A model generated the notes under the pieces. The model was not told where the DNA came from and did not search any database. It was given only the letters and a program-made list of their open reading frames with translations. A stretch of 64,000 bases of DNA from Paenibacillus sp. PCH8 (lineage in GTDB: Bacteria; Bacillota; Bacilli; Paenibacillales; Paenibacillaceae): NCBI RefSeq assembly GCF_002968835.1, contig NZ_PKQK01000003.1, forward strand, positions 682,001 to 746,000, in the 5' to 3' direction. This document shows positions 34,207 through 42,469 of this stretch, one piece after another. Position 1 is the stretch's first letter; every line of letters begins with the position of its first letter. The translations under genes were made by a program, and so were the position numbers.

Positions 34207-35072
34207 TACTTCACCGCCAGATCAATCAAAGTAAACGTAAATACAATTAAACTAAGTAAACTGTTCATCGTAAAGAATGCCGTTTGAACACGGCTCATAT
34301 TGTTAGGCGATACAATATAGTGTTGATAGAAAAGAATTCCATACGTAACCATCATACCTGCGCCATACCACCAGCTCAGATCTGTCATCAACAATAACGC
34401 AAGAAAACCAACCGCAGTAACCACATGGAAGAACTTAGCGATCTGCAATGATTTGGCTAAGCCAAAACGGGAAGGTATGGAGTGTAGACCCTCACCCTGG
34501 TCAAATTCGAGATCTTGACAAGCATAGATAATATCAAAGCCTGCTGTCCAGAACACAATCGTAACGTACAGCACAATCGCTGTCCAATCCATTGTACCTG
34601 TTACGGCTACCCAACCGCCAAGTGGAGCTAAACCAATCGTCATTCCAAGAACAACGTGGCACAACCATGTGAACCGTTTGGTGTATGAATACAGCACCAA
34701 CATGAACACAGCAATAGGCAATAACTGCATGGATAATACATTAAGATTGGAAGAGGCCCAGAATAACAATATAAATGAGACAATCACGAAAATAACGACT
34801 TCCCCATTCTTCAACAACCCCGCAGGGATCGCTCTCATCGCGGTACGCGGATTTTTGCTATCAATCGCCTGGTCAATAATCCGATTCAAACCGAATGCTG
34901 CACTGCGTGCACCAACCATTGCAAGCAATACCCACATGATCTGCATCCAGCTTGGGAAGGTATCATTCACTACCATGGAACCGAGGATGGCTCCCATAAA
35001 TGCGAACGGTAAAGCAAAAAGCGTATGTTCAATCTTGATCATTTCTAAAAAGATGCGAATTTTCCTAAACAT
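34206..35072 (-). CDS. ubiA: UbiA-family prenyltransferase (menaquinone pathway)
   Basis: Membrane enzyme attaching a polyprenyl chain to an aromatic acid. Motif 1 NRIIDQAIDSKNPRT near residue 65 and motif 2 DLEFDQGEGLHSIPSRFG near 185 hold the Asp residues binding diphosphate; about eight membrane helices. The sequence is of the 4-hydroxybenzoate-prenyltransferase type rather than MenA. With hepS, menG, ubiX and hepT around it, the likely acceptor is a naphthoate of the futalosine pathway (MqnP role), an inference. Start at 35070-35072 after AAGGAG; 288 residues. Confidence 0.9.
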   Translation of the reverse strand: MFRKIRIFLEMIKIEHTLFALPFAFMGAILGSMVVNDTFPSWMQIMWVLLAMVGARSAAFGLNRIIDQAIDSKNPRTAMRAIPAGLLKNGEVVIFVIVSFILLFWASSNLNVLSMQLLPIAVFMLVLYSYTKRFTWLCHVVLGMTIGLAPLGGWVAVTGTMDWTAIVLYVTIVFWTAGFDIIYACQDLEFDQGEGLHSIPSRFGLAKSLQIAKFFHVVTAVGFLALLLMTDLSWWYGAGMMVTYGILFYQHYIVSPNNMSRVQTAFFTMNSLLSLIVFTFTLIDLAVK

Positions 35073-35793
35073 GCTGATTCTCCTTGGTTCCAATATGCAG
35101 TGCCGCGATGCCTCCGGTCAGAGGGTAGGCCTGCACTTGCTGCAATCCGGTTTCCGCAAAAATGTCTGCCAATTCCTTTCTCCCAGGAAAAAGTGCCAGA
35201 GAGTCTGGCAGCCATTTGTATTGCTCAAAACTTTTAGCGAACAATTTGGCAATATTCGGTAACACCTGTTCAAAATAAAAATAATAAATGCCTTTGAATG
35301 GCTGCCAGGTTGGCTTGGACAATTCCAAACAAACCACCATACCGCCTGGTTTCACCACACGCTTCATTTCGGATAACACTTGTCTAAGATCCGGTACATT
35401 ACGAAGCCCAAATCCAATGGTCACATAATCAAATGAGTTGTCTTCAAAAGGAAGCGACATGGCATTTCCCTGTGTCAGGGTAATCTGCTTCTGACGCTGC
35501 ACTGCATCGATCTTCGTCTGGCCGACCTCCAGCATGTTGCTGCTGAAATCAAGTCCATGCATGTGCCCCGTTTCACTTGCTTCTGCCATAGCTAGCGTCC
35601 AGTCGCATGTGCCACAACACAAGTCAAGACCAGTATCACCTTTAGACATATTCATCTTTTTCATGGTGAATTTGCGCCAAGCCTTGTGTCTGCGGAAACT
35701 CAGAATATCATTCATGACGTCATATTTACCGGCTATACTCTGAAAAACCGAATGGACAAATTCTTCTTTCGGTTTGGTCTCTCCGCTCCCCAT
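35065..35793 (-). CDS. menG: Demethylmenaquinone methyltransferase
   Basis: SAM-dependent C-methylation, the last step of menaquinone synthesis. UbiE/MenG family: FQSIAGKYDVMNDILSFRRHKAWR near residue 17, SAM loop LDLCCGTCDWTLAMAE near 57, and YVTIGFGLRNVPD near 130 are diagnostic. 242 residues. Overlaps the start of ubiA by eight bases and follows hepS by 15. Confidence 0.95.
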   Translation of the reverse strand: MGSGETKPKEEFVHSVFQSIAGKYDVMNDILSFRRHKAWRKFTMKKMNMSKGDTGLDLCCGTCDWTLAMAEASETGHMHGLDFSSNMLEVGQTKIDAVQRQKQITLTQGNAMSLPFEDNSFDYVTIGFGLRNVPDLRQVLSEMKRVVKPGGMVVCLELSKPTWQPFKGIYYFYFEQVLPNIAKLFAKSFEQYKWLPDSLALFPGRKELADIFAETGLQQVQAYPLTGGIAALHIGTKENQHV

Positions 35794-35808
35794 TCGTCTG
35801 TCTCCCCC

Positions 35809-36672
35809 TCAATCTTCCCTTACTGCCGCATGTGAAGGCTGCAAATATATCAGGTAAGGCTCCAGGATTGCATTCAACTCATGCAAGTCCATCCGGCCTT
35901 CCTCGTCTCGCAACAACATCTGAATGCGGTGTGTGCAATTGCGAAGCTTGTCCAGCAAGACCTCGCCCACCCTGTGTTTCAACACCATGGCGTTACATGC
36001 CCGTGCATCCAGCTCAGACTGACGCAGCACATTTCGCTCATCGTCGTTGCCATGCTCGTATATATGCCAGAATGCATAGCTATGAAGAAATTGTTGTTTG
36101 TCATTCATCCGTTTCAGTTCTTCCACAATCGTCTCGCAGGAGCTGAACTCGGTCAACAAGCTGTTCCATAACGACTCTTCGTTATTCTGAATCAAGCCTG
36201 TAAATGAAAGAAACAGCTGCATCCTCAGCTGTACCGTTTCACGCAAGTATTCGTCAGCCGAAACGAGAAGCTTCTTCATCCGTTCATACAGCGTCATCTT
36301 GCGTGCGTTCACTTCGGATACAGCACCACTGAGTTTGCCAATCATTTCAATTCTGCCCGCATGGGCAAGCAATTGATAGAAGCGGCTACTTAAATAATCT
36401 CCGGCAAGCACATTCAGCTGGCGTGAACGCATCTCCTGCTCTCTCCGCTCTCCGGAAATCGTATCGATTCGATCATGCGTATCCATGGCCAACTGAACGA
36501 GCGAAGTTGCGAGAGCGTACAGCTCATGATGCACCTTTTCGTCTGTGCGGCCCACAAATACCTGCAGCAGACGTGCCCGGCTATCCGGAAATGATGGGAT
36601 TTCCGTATGTTGTCGAATCATGTCGTAATCCGTATATTTCTTTGCTAGTTGGGGTACGCGATATGAATTCAT
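35809..36672 (-). CDS. hepS: Heptaprenyl diphosphate synthase component I
   Basis: Non-catalytic partner of HepT that sets chain length to C35. HepS family: all helical, 287 residues, with LNVLAGDYLSSRFYQLLA near 88 and ISEVNARKMTLYERM-like region following. Low sequence conservation is normal for this subunit; location directly before menG matches B. subtilis. Start ATG at 36670-36672 has CGGAGG upstream; a TATAAT at 36728-36733 without a good -35 may be its promoter. Confidence 0.88.
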   Translation of the reverse strand: MNSYRVPQLAKKYTDYDMIRQHTEIPSFPDSRARLLQVFVGRTDEKVHHELYALATSLVQLAMDTHDRIDTISGERREQEMRSRQLNVLAGDYLSSRFYQLLAHAGRIEMIGKLSGAVSEVNARKMTLYERMKKLLVSADEYLRETVQLRMQLFLSFTGLIQNNEESLWNSLLTEFSSCETIVEELKRMNDKQQFLHSYAFWHIYEHGNDDERNVLRQSELDARACNAMVLKHRVGEVLLDKLRNCTHRIQMLLRDEEGRMDLHELNAILEPYLIYLQPSHAAVRED

Positions 36673-36773
36673 TCTCAGCCTCCGAGCCTTAACATTGTTA
36701 TACCATTTCTGCAATACAATCTTATATATTATAGCATATGTTGATCGGGCACGCACTGAATCCTGCTATTCTA

Positions 36774-37325
36774 TTACCCTTGACTTGTCATTTCGAATTG
36801 CTTCTTCCAGAGTTCGGTCTCCATCAAATGAAACCAGTCCTTCAATTCGTCTGAAAAGGTGGCGCTTTTCCAGTTCCGTAATGTTTCAATCGCATACAGG
36901 GGCCACTCTCCACGACGAATATCAGCAGCAAGCAACAGATGTCGTTTATGCATCCATTCATCCTCTGCCATCACACGAAGCAGCACTTGATCCACGTTGT
37001 CCAGGCTCCGAAAGCCCAGATCCGCCACAGCTGCCATGTTCTCATAAATCTCAGTGTAACTTGTACCCATACCTTTAACCTTGAGGTCCAGTTTCAAAAT
37101 AGATTGTTTCCATTCCACTCTGGCAATGGGTGTGGATAGTTGCATAGAACTCAACACATCCACCAGATTGTCATTCGTTAGCTGCACGGGATGATGTGAT
37201 GCTGTGACAGGCTGTACGTTTTCCCCACCCCATGTACGCATATGTAAAGTTTGTATCGCAACAAGCAGAAAGACCGCTGCTACCGTTGCCAGCACTGAAA
37301 CAGTCACAATCATCCGCGGTTTCAT
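36774..37325 (-). CDS. Conserved hypothetical membrane-anchored protein
   Basis: 183 residues. An N-terminal helix (IVTVSVLATVAAVFLLVAI, residues ~6-24) acts as signal anchor; the rest is likely extracytoplasmic, mixed alpha/beta with several Trp residues. I do not recognise a family. It lies between mtrB and hepS, which are adjacent in B. subtilis, and each side has its own transcription signals (mtrB terminator before it, hepS TATAAT after it). No catalytic motif seen. Confidence 0.75.
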   Translation of the reverse strand: MKPRMIVTVSVLATVAAVFLLVAIQTLHMRTWGGENVQPVTASHHPVQLTNDNLVDVLSSMQLSTPIARVEWKQSILKLDLKVKGMGTSYTEIYENMAAVADLGFRSLDNVDQVLLRVMAEDEWMHKRHLLLAADIRRGEWPLYAIETLRNWKSATFSDELKDWFHLMETELWKKQFEMTSQG

Positions 37326-37392
37326 ATACGCCTCCCTGCCTTTACCTGTTAGTGTAGTCTGTCCGGTAAAAGCTCATACCTCATTGTACAAT

Positions 37393-37416
37393 GAAAAAAA
37401 GCAGGCTATGCCTGCA
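37393..37416 (-). terminator. Terminator after mtrB
   Basis: Minus strand GCAGGC, ATA, GCCTGC then TTTTTTT, about 30 bases after the mtrB stop. Makes mtrB monocistronic here. Confidence 0.85.
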
Positions 37417-37446
37417 ATCTTCATTTGAACGTATTCAATCCATCAT

Positions 37447-37668
37447 TTACTCCGATTCAATCTGTCCATGCTTGGTAATCAGCGTGGCTTTGCCCCGAAT
37501 TTTGATAGCTGAAGTATGGGTGGTAAACTGGGCGAACATGACTTCACCCTTATCCAATTTCTCGGTGTGGTGAAAACGTGTATCCTGACCTCGGGTTAAT
37601 CCGATCACCTGGACACCATTTTCCTCTGCCTTAATTACGATATAATCATTGCCGGTTGGTTGATCCAT
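37447..37668 (-). CDS. mtrB: Tryptophan RNA-binding attenuation protein (TRAP)
   Basis: Forms an 11-subunit ring that, when loaded with tryptophan, wraps (G/U)AG-repeat RNA and shuts off trp genes. The 73-residue protein matches TRAP throughout: VIKAEENGVQVIGLTRGQDT and FHHTEKLDKGEV with the conserved KLDKGE, then AQFTTHTSAIKIRGKA with RNA-binding Lys and Arg residues. The true start is the ATG at 37666-37668 after AAGGGGA; 30 in-frame upstream codons are not used. Its likely target is the eleven-triplet leader at 27877-27932. The folE/mtrA gene that precedes mtrB in Bacillus is absent here. Confidence 0.96.
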   Translation of the reverse strand: MDQPTGNDYIVIKAEENGVQVIGLTRGQDTRFHHTEKLDKGEVMFAQFTTHTSAIKIRGKATLITKHGQIESE

Positions 37669-37815
37669 CACGCACGTCCCCTTCTCTAGTTCGATAGCGT
37701 TAATGATGATTAAGATTGTTGCATTTGTCAACCAATGCCTTATCCAAATGAACCGCAAGAATCATCTACGCTCGGGTCATACTACAGTTGAATATCCACA
37801 GAAAGGAGAATCTGC

Positions 37816-37977
37816 ATGAAGTACACCCCTGCCTTGCTTACAGACGAGCATATTCATCAGTTAAAAGAAATTGAACAGCATCTGTCTGTCACTGCTGGCA
37901 AAGAACTGATTCTCGTTGCTTATGCCGAGCAACCTGATGATCCTGAACAGCCAGAGCACCAGAAAAATCATCGTTAA
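37816..37977 (+). CDS. Small hypothetical protein, 53 residues
   Basis: Plus-strand ORF below the usual length limit: ATG at 37816 follows GAAAGGAGAATCTGC, a good ribosome site. The product starts MKYTPALLTDEHIHQLKEIE, is acidic and ends in a charged tail rich in Asp, Glu, Pro and His. No membrane segment or metal motif. It is divergent from mtrB and convergent with hbs, ending at the shared terminator 37983-38016. Not recognised. Confidence 0.65.
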   Translation: MKYTPALLTDEHIHQLKEIEQHLSVTAGKELILVAYAEQPDDPEQPEHQKNHR

Positions 37978-37982
37978 AGGGC

Positions 37983-38016
37983 AAAAGAAAAGGCCGTGAA
38001 CAAGTCACGGTCTTTT
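37983..38016. terminator. Bidirectional terminator between the 53-residue gene and hbs
   Basis: AAAAGGCCGTGA and TCACGGTCTTTT pair around ACAAG; both strands end in T runs. Confidence 0.85.
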
Positions 38017-38043
38017 CGTCGACATATGGAATATGTAGAAATC

Positions 38044-38316
38044 TTATTTAATTCCGTCTTTGAGCGCTTTACCTGGTTTGAATGCAGGAATTTTGCTCGC
38101 AGGAATTTCGATTTCTTCACCTGTTTGCGGGTTGCGTCCTTTACGTGCAGAGCGCTCGCGAACTTCGAAGTTCCCAAAACCAACCAATTGTACTTTATCT
38201 CCGCTTTGAAGAGCCTCAGCGATTGCTTCGAACACGGCATCAACCGCTTTCGTTACATCTTTCTTGGACAATTCAGTCGCTTCAGATACGTTTGTAATCA
38301 AGTCTGATTTGTTCAT
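38044..38316 (-). CDS. hbs: DNA-binding protein HU
   Basis: Histone-like dimer that bends and compacts DNA. 90 residues: MNKSDLITNVSEATELSKKD at the start, GFGNFEVRERSARKGRNPQTG with the DNA-binding arm near 46-66, and IPASKIPAFKPGKALKD at the end. ATG at 38314-38316 after AGGAGGTGA fixes the start; the longer in-frame ORF upstream is not used. Single gene with a terminator. Confidence 0.97.
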   Translation of the reverse strand: MNKSDLITNVSEATELSKKDVTKAVDAVFEAIAEALQSGDKVQLVGFGNFEVRERSARKGRNPQTGEEIEIPASKIPAFKPGKALKDGIK

Positions 38317-38534
38317 TTGTTTTTCACCTCCTGAATCAATGTCCTGAATGTTATACTGTGTTTCCGTTTTATAGCGAAATATACGTTCATACGCAAAAAA
38401 TCTACGTACATCTTGAGCGATGAACACCAATCTCCGCCTGCGGTCAACAGTCATTTCTGGCAGAATCTCGCCTGAAACCCAAGGGCGTTCCAGACGCCGA
38501 ACAAATTTCATACTAATACAGACAGCACACAATT

Positions 38535-39521
38535 TCAAGTCCGGTTGCGGTTTAAGACGTAAAATGTAACCGCCAGGGCGAGCACAAGGACCCCGCCTTT
38601 TACAATATCATGTGTGAAATACTGTACGTTCATCATGGTCAAACCGTTCACAAGTACACCAATTAGAACCGAACCGATGAAGGTTCCGATGACATTCGGT
38701 TTACCCGCGCCAAACACAGAGAAACCGACAAACACAGCCGCCACGGATTCCATTAACAACGGTGATCCTGCATCAATCTGCCCAGACCCTACTTTGGATG
38801 CATAGATGATACCCCCGATTGCTGCAAACACTCCAGCGGCTACATACGCGAGTGTACGAACCTTTTTCACCTTGATTCCGGACAGACGCGCTGCTTCCTC
38901 ATTACCACCTGTAATATACATTTGGCGCCCGTATTTCGTATACGTCAAAAAGATATGCACACCGATGACAGCAATAAGCAGCAAGATAACCGAGATTGGC
39001 ATTCCCAGCCACTTCCCCTGTCCGATCAGCAGGAATGTTGGGTCCATCTCTCCCGCTGCTTTGCTTCCATCCGGGAACTGCATATGATTGTAGATGGTGT
39101 ACCCCTGCGCATATGTTTTGTGAATTCCCCCAATGATGTACATCGTTGCAAGTGTCGCTAAAAGATCCGGAATACGCAGTTTTACGATCAGCAAAGCGTT
39201 CAGTAAACCAATAACAGCTCCAATGACCAAGGGCACGATAATCACGACGGCCAGCGGTTGTTGATACCATATCATTAATGAAGCGGTAACGACGGTGGTC
39301 AACGAGACGGTCGCCCCTACCGAGAGATCAAATCCATTGACTATGAGAGATAACGTAACACCGATTGCTACGAAAGTAACGATCGAAATAGAGCCCAAAA
39401 TATCGGTCAAATTACTGTACGTAAAGAAATAAGGTAATTTAATGCCGAAAAATGCAATAACACCTATAATGACAATAATCGCCCCGTAACGGAACGCAAA
39501 ATCCAGTGATTTATCCTTCAT
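38535..39521 (-). CDS. Sugar ABC transporter permease (RbsC-like)
   Basis: BPD_transp_2 family permease, 328 residues, about ten membrane helices, as in ribose/galactoside importers. FDLSVGATVSLTTVV near residue 63 and GGNEEAARLSGIKVKKVR near 205 (the loop contacting the ATPase) are typical. Its ATG overlaps the ATPase stop by four bases. Sugar not deducible; ribose, xylose or galactofuranose-type substrates are all possible. Confidence 0.9.
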   Translation of the reverse strand: MKDKSLDFAFRYGAIIVIIGVIAFFGIKLPYFFTYSNLTDILGSISIVTFVAIGVTLSLIVNGFDLSVGATVSLTTVVTASLMIWYQQPLAVVIIVPLVIGAVIGLLNALLIVKLRIPDLLATLATMYIIGGIHKTYAQGYTIYNHMQFPDGSKAAGEMDPTFLLIGQGKWLGMPISVILLLIAVIGVHIFLTYTKYGRQMYITGGNEEAARLSGIKVKKVRTLAYVAAGVFAAIGGIIYASKVGSGQIDAGSPLLMESVAAVFVGFSVFGAGKPNVIGTFIGSVLIGVLVNGLTMMNVQYFTHDIVKGGVLVLALAVTFYVLNRNRT

Positions 39522-41035
39522 AATTGCACCTCTTGTCCACCGCTTGCATAGTATAGCAGCTGTTCTTGGTTAGTCTCGCCCCGTTTGAACTCTTTTACGA
39601 TAACACCTTCACACATGACAGCAATCCGGTCGCCAATCCCCATACCTTCATCCAATTCACAGGTGAAATAGATTACGGCCTTGCCCGCCAAAGCAAGTTC
39701 ATTGATGATACGAAAAATATCACTTTTGGCTCCGATGTCGACGCCCTTGGTTGGCTCATCAAATATAAATACATCCGCATCCGCATTCAGCCATTTACCT
39801 ATGGCTACTTTCTGCTGATTACCACCGCTCAAGTATTTTACTTCCTGTTTCACGGACGATGTCTTGATTCCGAGCTGCCACACCAGAGACTCCGCATTCT
39901 GCCGCTCCCGCTTCCGGCTTACGAAACCTAATGTACTGAGACGACCGAGCAAAGGTAGACTTAAATTCCGTTCCACGTTCTCCTCGATCAGTATTCCTTG
40001 CTTACGTCGCTCCTCCGGTACAGACACAATCCCCAGAGCCGCTGCATCCGCGGGCTGAGACAGGCGAAGATTACGTTTGTTAAGCCGAATCTCGCCTCCC
40101 TCCAGCCGATCTGCACCGATCAGCAAACGGGAGCATTCTGTTTTGCCAGCGCCCACCAGACCCACCACAGCGAGGACTTCGCCTCGATGTACAGAGAGGT
40201 CCACCCCTTTGACCTTCACGCCACGACGAAGTCCCCGCGCCTCCAGCAGCAGGTCCCCCAAGGGTGCTTCGATCTTCGGAAATTCTTCTTCGAATGGTTT
40301 GCCTAACATCTGAGTCACCAATTCATTGATCGTCAGTCCCTTGGCTTCACCGGTAAATACATGTTGTCCATCTCTCATGACGGTAACTCGATCACAGTGA
40401 CCCGTCACTTCTGCAAGGCGATGGGTGATGAAAATGCAGGCTACTCCCCGTTCTTTCAACAGGTGCACAATACGGAAAAATGCATCCGTTTCTTCCTGGC
40501 TAAGGGGTGCAGTTGGTTCATCAAAAATGATAACTTTGGCATCCTGAATCAGAATCCGTGCCAGCAAAATCATCTGTTTCTCTGCGAGCGTCAGATCGGC
40601 CACTTTGGAGTGAACGGATATGTCTGCTCCTAATTGCTTCAATGCTGCAACAGCACGCAGTTGCAGCTTCCGCGGACTTTTCCACCAGCCTCCAGCAGAG
40701 GAGGCCAACTGATCCAGCATGATGTTCTCCGCAGCCGTCAACTGTGGCACCAGTGCTGCATCCACCTCCTGATAGACACAGTGAATACCACTCGCCTTTG
40801 CGTCCCCCGGAGAACTCAAGTGAAGCGCTTGTCCGCTCAACAGAATCGTACCCTGATCCAGCTGATAGGCACCCGACAGAATTTTCATTAGTGTACTCTT
40901 GCCGGCACCATTGGCACCAAGCAAAGCATGAATCTCTCCGCCTTTTACCGAGAACCCCACATCCTTCAGTGCAGGAATGCCTGAAAACTGCTTGTGGATA
41001 TGTTGCATTTGAAGCAGAATCGGTGCAGTGCTCAT
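39518..41035 (-). CDS. Sugar ABC transporter ATP-binding protein (RbsA-like)
   Basis: Two nucleotide-binding domains in one chain, 505 residues. Domain 1: Walker A GANGAGKSTLMK near 40, Walker B KVIIFDEPTAPLS near 165. Domain 2: GLVGAGKTECSRLL near 290, signature YLSGGNQQKVAIGKWL near 405, and DVFIFDEPTKGVD. Start ATG at 41033-41035 lies eight bases after GGAGG. Couples ATP hydrolysis to uptake through the downstream permease. A terminator-like hairpin separates it from the binding-protein gene. Confidence 0.93.
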   Translation of the reverse strand: MSTAPILLQMQHIHKQFSGIPALKDVGFSVKGGEIHALLGANGAGKSTLMKILSGAYQLDQGTILLSGQALHLSSPGDAKASGIHCVYQEVDAALVPQLTAAENIMLDQLASSAGGWWKSPRKLQLRAVAALKQLGADISVHSKVADLTLAEKQMILLARILIQDAKVIIFDEPTAPLSQEETDAFFRIVHLLKERGVACIFITHRLAEVTGHCDRVTVMRDGQHVFTGEAKGLTINELVTQMLGKPFEEEFPKIEAPLGDLLLEARGLRRGVKVKGVDLSVHRGEVLAVVGLVGAGKTECSRLLIGADRLEGGEIRLNKRNLRLSQPADAAALGIVSVPEERRKQGILIEENVERNLSLPLLGRLSTLGFVSRKRERQNAESLVWQLGIKTSSVKQEVKYLSGGNQQKVAIGKWLNADADVFIFDEPTKGVDIGAKSDIFRIINELALAGKAVIYFTCELDEGMGIGDRIAVMCEGVIVKEFKRGETNQEQLLYYASGGQEVQL

Positions 41036-41113
41036 GATGTTAACCTCCAAAATTCTTCCCTTCCGGGAGTATCCCTTTTCACACTCATATCTCACATGCC
41101 ATCATCATCGTTG

Positions 41114-41138
41114 GAAAAAGCGCGCCTTGCGGCGCGCT
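41114..41138 (-). terminator. Terminator or attenuator inside the sugar ABC operon
   Basis: Minus strand GCGCGCC, GCAA, GGCGCGC then TTTTT, between the binding-protein stop (41152) and the ATPase start (41035). It should make the binding protein more abundant than the membrane components. Confidence 0.8.
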
Positions 41139-41151
41139 TCCCTTACGCTGC

Positions 41152-42249
41152 TTACTTCGCAGTAATTCCGTATTCACTCATCCAGTCCTTGATCCCTTGT
41201 GTGCTGCCTCCCCAACCTTCGACGTACTCCGATAGCTCCGAAGTAGAGATTTGTTTATCGGGTAAAGCTTCACGTTGGACATACACCGGGTTAAGAACAA
41301 CGGCATCTTCCGTCTCTTCGCCGTTCAACTTCTGATAAGCATAGCGTACCTGAACACGGCCAATGTCCGTTGGATCAACAGCAGCGGAAGCAACCCAAGG
41401 ATTTTTCGGGTCCTGAATCATTTGCAGATCCTCGTCGCTCATATCAATACCATATACTTTGATCTCATCACGTCCAGCTTGCTGAATGGCACGTGCTGCA
41501 CCTTTCGCAAACTCATCCCATGCTGTCCATACGGCAGTAATCTCACCTTTTGGATATTGCTTGAGAATAGCTTCCATTTTCGCTTGTGTATCCAACGCTG
41601 GATTCTGTGCAGAACCGAATGTAGCGATTTCCTTAATGTCAGGATTCTCTTTCATGAACTCGCCGTATGCAATCTGACGGCGTTCCATCGGTGCGAAGCC
41701 TGCAACCCATACTTTGACGATGTTGCCTTGTCCATTGATATCTTTTTTCATTTGCTCCAGCGTAAGATCAGCCATCTTTTGATCATCCTGTGACAGGACT
41801 GTCGCTCCAGGAACACTGATAGCTGCATCAAACACAACTACGGGTATGTTCTGTTCTACTGCCTTTTTCACACCAGGCTCCAGTAGAGAATCCCCATGAT
41901 CCGTAAGTATCGCATCGAACTTCTGGTTGATTGCGCTGTCCAGCAAGGATACCATCTTTGCTTTATCATTATCGGCCACAAACGTAGTCAGTTCACCACC
42001 GAATTTTTCAATTTCCTCTTTGACACCTTGTACATATTGCTGCGAGAAAGTACCCGTATTAAATTCCATAATAAGTGCAATTCGTTTGCCGCTTAGTGGA
42101 CCTGTGACTGCTTCCGTTTTGGGAGTTTCACCTGTTGCACCCGAGGCCGGAGTCGCTGCTGGTTCTTTTTTGATTCCGCAAGCGGACAGTGCCAATGTAA
42201 ATACTAACAACACACTCAACCATAGCCATTTCGTATCTTTTCTATTCAT
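41152..42249 (-). CDS. Sugar ABC transporter substrate-binding lipoprotein
   Basis: Periplasmic-binding-protein type 1 (RbsB-like) lipoprotein, 365 residues. Lipobox LALSAC with Cys at 24; the mature protein begins with an Ala/Pro/Thr linker. Two Rossmann-like lobes are visible: KRIALIMEFNTGTFSQQYV, and the ligand-hinge stretches DAILTDHGDSLLEPG and VWTAWDEFAKGAARAI. ATG at 42247-42249 follows GGGGGA. First gene of the operon. A promoter and a palindromic operator-like sequence precede it. Confidence 0.92.
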   Translation of the reverse strand: MNRKDTKWLWLSVLLVFTLALSACGIKKEPAATPASGATGETPKTEAVTGPLSGKRIALIMEFNTGTFSQQYVQGVKEEIEKFGGELTTFVADNDKAKMVSLLDSAINQKFDAILTDHGDSLLEPGVKKAVEQNIPVVVFDAAISVPGATVLSQDDQKMADLTLEQMKKDINGQGNIVKVWVAGFAPMERRQIAYGEFMKENPDIKEIATFGSAQNPALDTQAKMEAILKQYPKGEITAVWTAWDEFAKGAARAIQQAGRDEIKVYGIDMSDEDLQMIQDPKNPWVASAAVDPTDIGRVQVRYAYQKLNGEETEDAVVLNPVYVQREALPDKQISTSELSEYVEGWGGSTQGIKDWMSEYGITAK

Positions 42250-42274
42250 CTCTGTTTCCCCCTGTCGCACTCTC

Positions 42275-42290
42275 TGTGATCTCGATCACA
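42275..42290. promoter_or_regulatory. Perfect palindrome over the sugar-operon start site
   Basis: TGTGATC-TC-GATCACA (plus strand), two 7-base arms. It fits TGTGA-N6-TCACA, the site of Crp/Fnr family regulators. It lies about 7-22 bases after the predicted transcript start, a position expected for repression; another palindrome-binding repressor is equally possible. Confidence 0.55.
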
Positions 42291-42303
42291 ATAGTTGAAT
42301 ATT

Positions 42304-42332
42304 AATATAACGGCTAATCCCCAGTATGTAAA
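42304..42332 (-). promoter_or_regulatory. Promoter of the sugar ABC operon
   Basis: Minus strand TTTACA, 17 bases, TATATT, about 55 bases before the binding-protein ATG. Confidence 0.65.
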
Positions 42333-42424
42333 TAGGTTTTAGTAATTTAAAGCTATAAACCACTAAGTTTTCTCAAAAGAAATCATCTCCTATTCCAATT
42401 CATCCAGAATTAAGAAAAGAAACT

Positions 42425-42464
42425 AAAAAAAGACCGCGAGGGGTTGCCCCCTGACGGTCTTTTG
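42425..42464 (-). terminator. Terminator after spoIVA
   Basis: Minus strand AAAAGACCG, then CAGGGG/CCCCTC around GCAA, then CGGTCTTTTTTT. Directly after the spoIVA stop. Confidence 0.88.
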
Positions 42465-42469
42465 ATGTC

